DNA from: Paramecium tetraurelia
Taxonomy: Eukaryota; Ciliophora; Oligohymenophorea; Peniculida; Parameciidae
Reading direction: 5' to 3'
DNA length: 64,000 bases
NCBI RefSeq assembly: GCF_000165425.1
Contig: NW_001798969.1
Location: forward strand, 81,022-145,021
Shown: piece after piece, positions 61,533 through 64,000 of the stretch
Position numbering within the stretch: the first letter of the stretch is position 1
Layout: each line of letters starts with the position of its first letter
The notes under the pieces: generated by a model
What the model was told of the DNA's origin: nothing
The model's input: the letters and a program-made list of their open reading frames with translations, nothing else
The model's database searches: none
Translations under genes and position numbers: made by a program

Positions 61533-62339
61533 ATGATTGGCAGATTTGTAGGTGCTTCAGTAGGTAAGTGGAATTAGCAATTATTTAAGCTCTTTTTGGG
61601 TTCGCTGCGTATGGAAGTTATAAAATAAATGAAGCAAAGCAATATAAAGAATTGTACTTTGACACCCTTCCTGATAAAAGGTAATATTTACTCCAGTAAC
61701 ATTAAAATGCCGCCTATGTTTTTGATCAAAAATTTGATTCCTATGAACAAACAAGCAAAATTGTAATACTATTTTTAACCTTAGTCATCATATCGAAAAA
61801 CTATAGTGGGACTTTGCTCAGGGAAAATCTTAGAAACAGGTGTTGGGACTTCGAGGAATGTTAAGTACTATCCTTAAGGTAGTGATATAACAGCCGTTGA
61901 TTGGAGCAGTAATGTCTTGGAGGTGGCATTATTAAAATCAGCATCAAACATTAATATTTCCTATAGATTGGAAGATGTAGAGAATATGAGCTTCAAAGAT
62001 AATACTTTTGATACCGTTTTGGACACTTTTGGGTTAGAATATTACCTAAATCCTGAAAAGGCTATATCAGAGATGAAGAGAGTTTGTAAACCAGGTAAAA
62101 TGAAATTGTATATATAGGGCGGCAAGATATTATTACTCACATCTGGTAGAAGCACCTATGACATACTCAATCTGTATTTGGAATACAAATAAGCAAAATA
62201 CTTATAAACTTTAGGACAATTTTGTAATAGAGATTGGGAATCCATACTTTAGGATCCTGAACTTTTGGTTCTGACCAAAGAGAGGAAAATAAATGGGACA
62301 ATATATTTCTATGTTTTTGAAAATAACAAAAAACAATGA
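61533..62339 (+). CDS. SAM-dependent methyltransferase (Oms1/METTL7-like)
   Basis: About 244 residues with introns 61564-61589 (26 nt, AAG), 61763-61784 (22 nt, TAG) and 62095-62117 (23 nt, TAG). The hydrophobic N-terminus (GASVALFGFAAYGSY) is a membrane anchor or import signal. The class I fold follows: GKILETGVGTSRN (motif I, SAM-binding), DITAVDWSSNVLEVA (motif II), [36 protein letters not shown]. The first motif and the post-motif match Oms1/METTL7 enzymes of mitochondria and ER. One extra G in a G3 run at the third splice site (62117-62119) is needed to join KPG to GKIL in frame; a splice one base later would do the same. Confidence 0.78.
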
Positions 62340-62444
62340 GTTTTATAATAACATAATTATTCATCAAATATATTATGATATTCCTGAAGAATACTAAATT
62401 TAAATAAGAAATTATGTTATAATTAGTATGAAATTAATAATATT

Positions 62445-63549
62445 TCATAATTAATATAGTCTTTCTTTTTCAAGTCCAACGAAAATTTATTCCATTGCTT
62501 TACCCAATTAGAAACCAAAATCACTCCATTTTCCATACTTCCAATCATCAACAGCTGCGAATATCTAAAGTAATCAAAATATATGAATACCTCTTAGTAA
62601 ATGTCCTTTCCATTAATAATTAAATCTTTTCCAATATGATAGACGAATGAACTTGGATTGGATAAGGCTTCAATTAGGTCTTTGATTTTTTCAGCCAACT
62701 TCACAGCTTCTTGAGAAGAAGACTAGCAAGTCTCAAGAGCCTTTGGGAACTCAGAGATACCCTCTACAAAGGATTATAAAGCCTAGATGACACTTGAGAC
62801 GGAACCATCTTCCAATAGTCTAACAGCCTTTTCAAAATCTATCACAATTCCACCAGCAACATTTAGGAGCTTTAATGTCCTTGGCTTTGATTCCACTTGC
62901 ATCTACAATTCCATCAAGTAATCCCTCAAATATTATTCCTACGACTTCATCATCAAGTATAACAGCCTCAATGTTTTTGGTTTCCTTAAGTAACTAAACC
63001 AGAACAAATCCAATCTATTTTCCAAAATCTTCATATATTTCTGATTTCCAGTCTTTTATAGCGGTGCCTAGAATTAGATATAGAAATTACTAATTTCCTA
63101 ATAGATGTCTAGTCCATTAACAATTAAATTATAACCGATTTTATATGAGAATGTCCAAGGGTTTCTCAATTGTTCAAGCATGTTGGTGAGAAGTTCTATT
63201 GATTAATATAATGTATACTTGACAAGGCCACCATTTCTTCAGAACCAGATTCACATGCAGTGATAGCATCTGGAATTTATTGAATGGCTACTCCGATTAA
63301 TTTGATTCCTTCTTTAACTCCATCAAAGGTTTAAGATTCTAAATTTGTGATAGCCTTCACGATGTTTTCTATTAATGCTTCTGAGTCATTTAAGCAAGAC
63401 ACAATTTCTTTGACTTCTACGTGATCATCAACTTACACTCCTTCTACCACTCCTTTAACAATAAAATAGACATCTTTAGCATGAATGTCTACCTATTAAG
63501 AATTCCCTAACACTAAGAGTGTTAAGACCGTCAACAGTGTTGTTTTCAT
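62445..63549 (-). CDS. Secreted protein with two tandem repeats
   Basis: About 343 residues. A clear signal peptide (MKTTLLTVLTLLVLGNSQ) precedes two related units of about 155 residues. Each ends with the same pattern: LRNPWTFSYKIGYNLIVNGLDIYQEI in the first (quoted in part below) and LSNPSSFVYHIGKDLIINGK in the second, followed by an acidic helix (IKDWKSEIYEDFG and VDDWKYGKWSDFG). Each unit has a lone Cys-containing turn. Introns 63196-63218 (23), 63068-63090 (23) and 62565-62590 (26), all TAG, occur at matching places in the two units. One extra base near 62861-62864 breaks the frame between the units. It may be a vacuolar or extracellular protein; the function is unknown. Confidence 0.62.
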
Positions 63550-63752
63550 AAGTTTAAATTTTATAATAATGATTAAGATTTAATCGATTATAATCAGTTA
63601 ATTATATACCTAAAATTAGAAAAACTTATAATTATTTAAATTTTTTCAATTTAAAGATGTATTTGGATTTTAAACAAAATTTTGAGCTCTTTTAAGTTTC
63701 TTAGTTATAATTTTGATATTAGATAAATTAATATATATTATTTAATATTTAA

Positions 63753-64000
63753 ATGTAAGATAATCGGAATAATGATATTAGAAATATCAAAATTCAATAA
63801 ATATAAGAAGGTAAAGGAGATCTAAATTTTTAGTTTCTCAGTTGATAGTATCAAACAAAATTTTTGAAGCTATTGAAATATCTAAAATGATAATATTGGA
63901 ATCCTAATTTAATGAATAAGAAGCTTGCATACTCTTATGTAAAGATCAAAATGATTTTAGAAAACTTTTTAACAACATGTTATATAAGAGTTTAGTTGAA
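63753..64000 (+). CDS. Partial gene running off the window, function unknown
   Basis: ATG at 63753, one 23-nt intron (63811-63833, TAG), and an open frame to the end of the window. The visible 75 residues are Asn-rich at first and then helical (LIVSNKIFEAIEISKMII, NEQEACILLCKDQNDF). Too little is seen for a family call. Confidence 0.55.

Overview
The window reads as macronuclear (somatic) DNA of a ciliate, most likely a Paramecium. It is very AT-rich. Conserved genes stay open only if TAA and TAG are read as glutamine and TGA is the sole stop. Coding frames are joined across tiny introns of about 21-31 nt that start with GT(A) and end in AG. Genes lie on both strands with little space between them. 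All exon models here were worked out by hand by asking which GT..AG removal restores a conserved frame, and lengths were checked for divisibility by three. The names of the well-known families (actin, kinesins, FKBP, Oxa1, importin-like, NOT4, PTB) rest on motifs visible in the translation.

Layout. 1-11.5 kb: an importin-alpha-like ARM gene, then two head-to-head copies of a giant cysteine-rich membrane protein whose 3' two-thirds form a ~2.9 kb inverted repeat. 11.5-20.9 kb: a divergent EF-1alpha-like GTPase, a CCCH zinc-finger/Schlafen AlbA fusion, a PTB/hnRNP-L-like splicing factor, a large HEAT/TOG-like protein and an unknown gene. 21-25.8 kb: a third copy of the cysteine-rich membrane protein. 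26-33 kb: a SCAMP-like protein, an EF-hand protein overlapping a CCCH-WD40 gene, several hypotheticals, a B-box protein and an FKBP. 33-46 kb: a 1,398-residue membrane protein, two hypotheticals, an Oxa1 insertase, a zinc-binding protein, a damaged gene, small hypotheticals and a membrane protein. 46-54 kb: a NOT4-like RRM protein without its RING, SF-assemblin, a RING/B-box/LRR protein, a kinesin, two small genes and a probable mitochondrial protein. 54-64 kb: kinesin-9, a coiled-coil protein, another probable mitochondrial protein, a NEK-like kinase, actin, a methyltransferase, a secreted repeat protein and the start of a gene that runs off the end.

There is no operon-like logic, as expected in a eukaryote, but cytoskeletal and ciliary genes are frequent (HEAT/TOG, SF-assemblin, two kinesins, NEK, actin) and RNA-binding genes are the second theme (PTB, NOT4-like, two CCCH proteins).

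Most notable: (i) the 3' splice site is not confined to TAG, since at least ten frame-restoring introns end in AAG; (ii) several conserved genes need a one-base correction, mostly at a homopolymer, which is either assembly error or real frameshifting; (iii) the three-copy surface-protein family shows signs of gene conversion; (iv) an unkempt-type CCCH module is fused to a Schlafen AlbA domain. No tRNA, rRNA, CRISPR array, telomere repeat or transposon was recognised.
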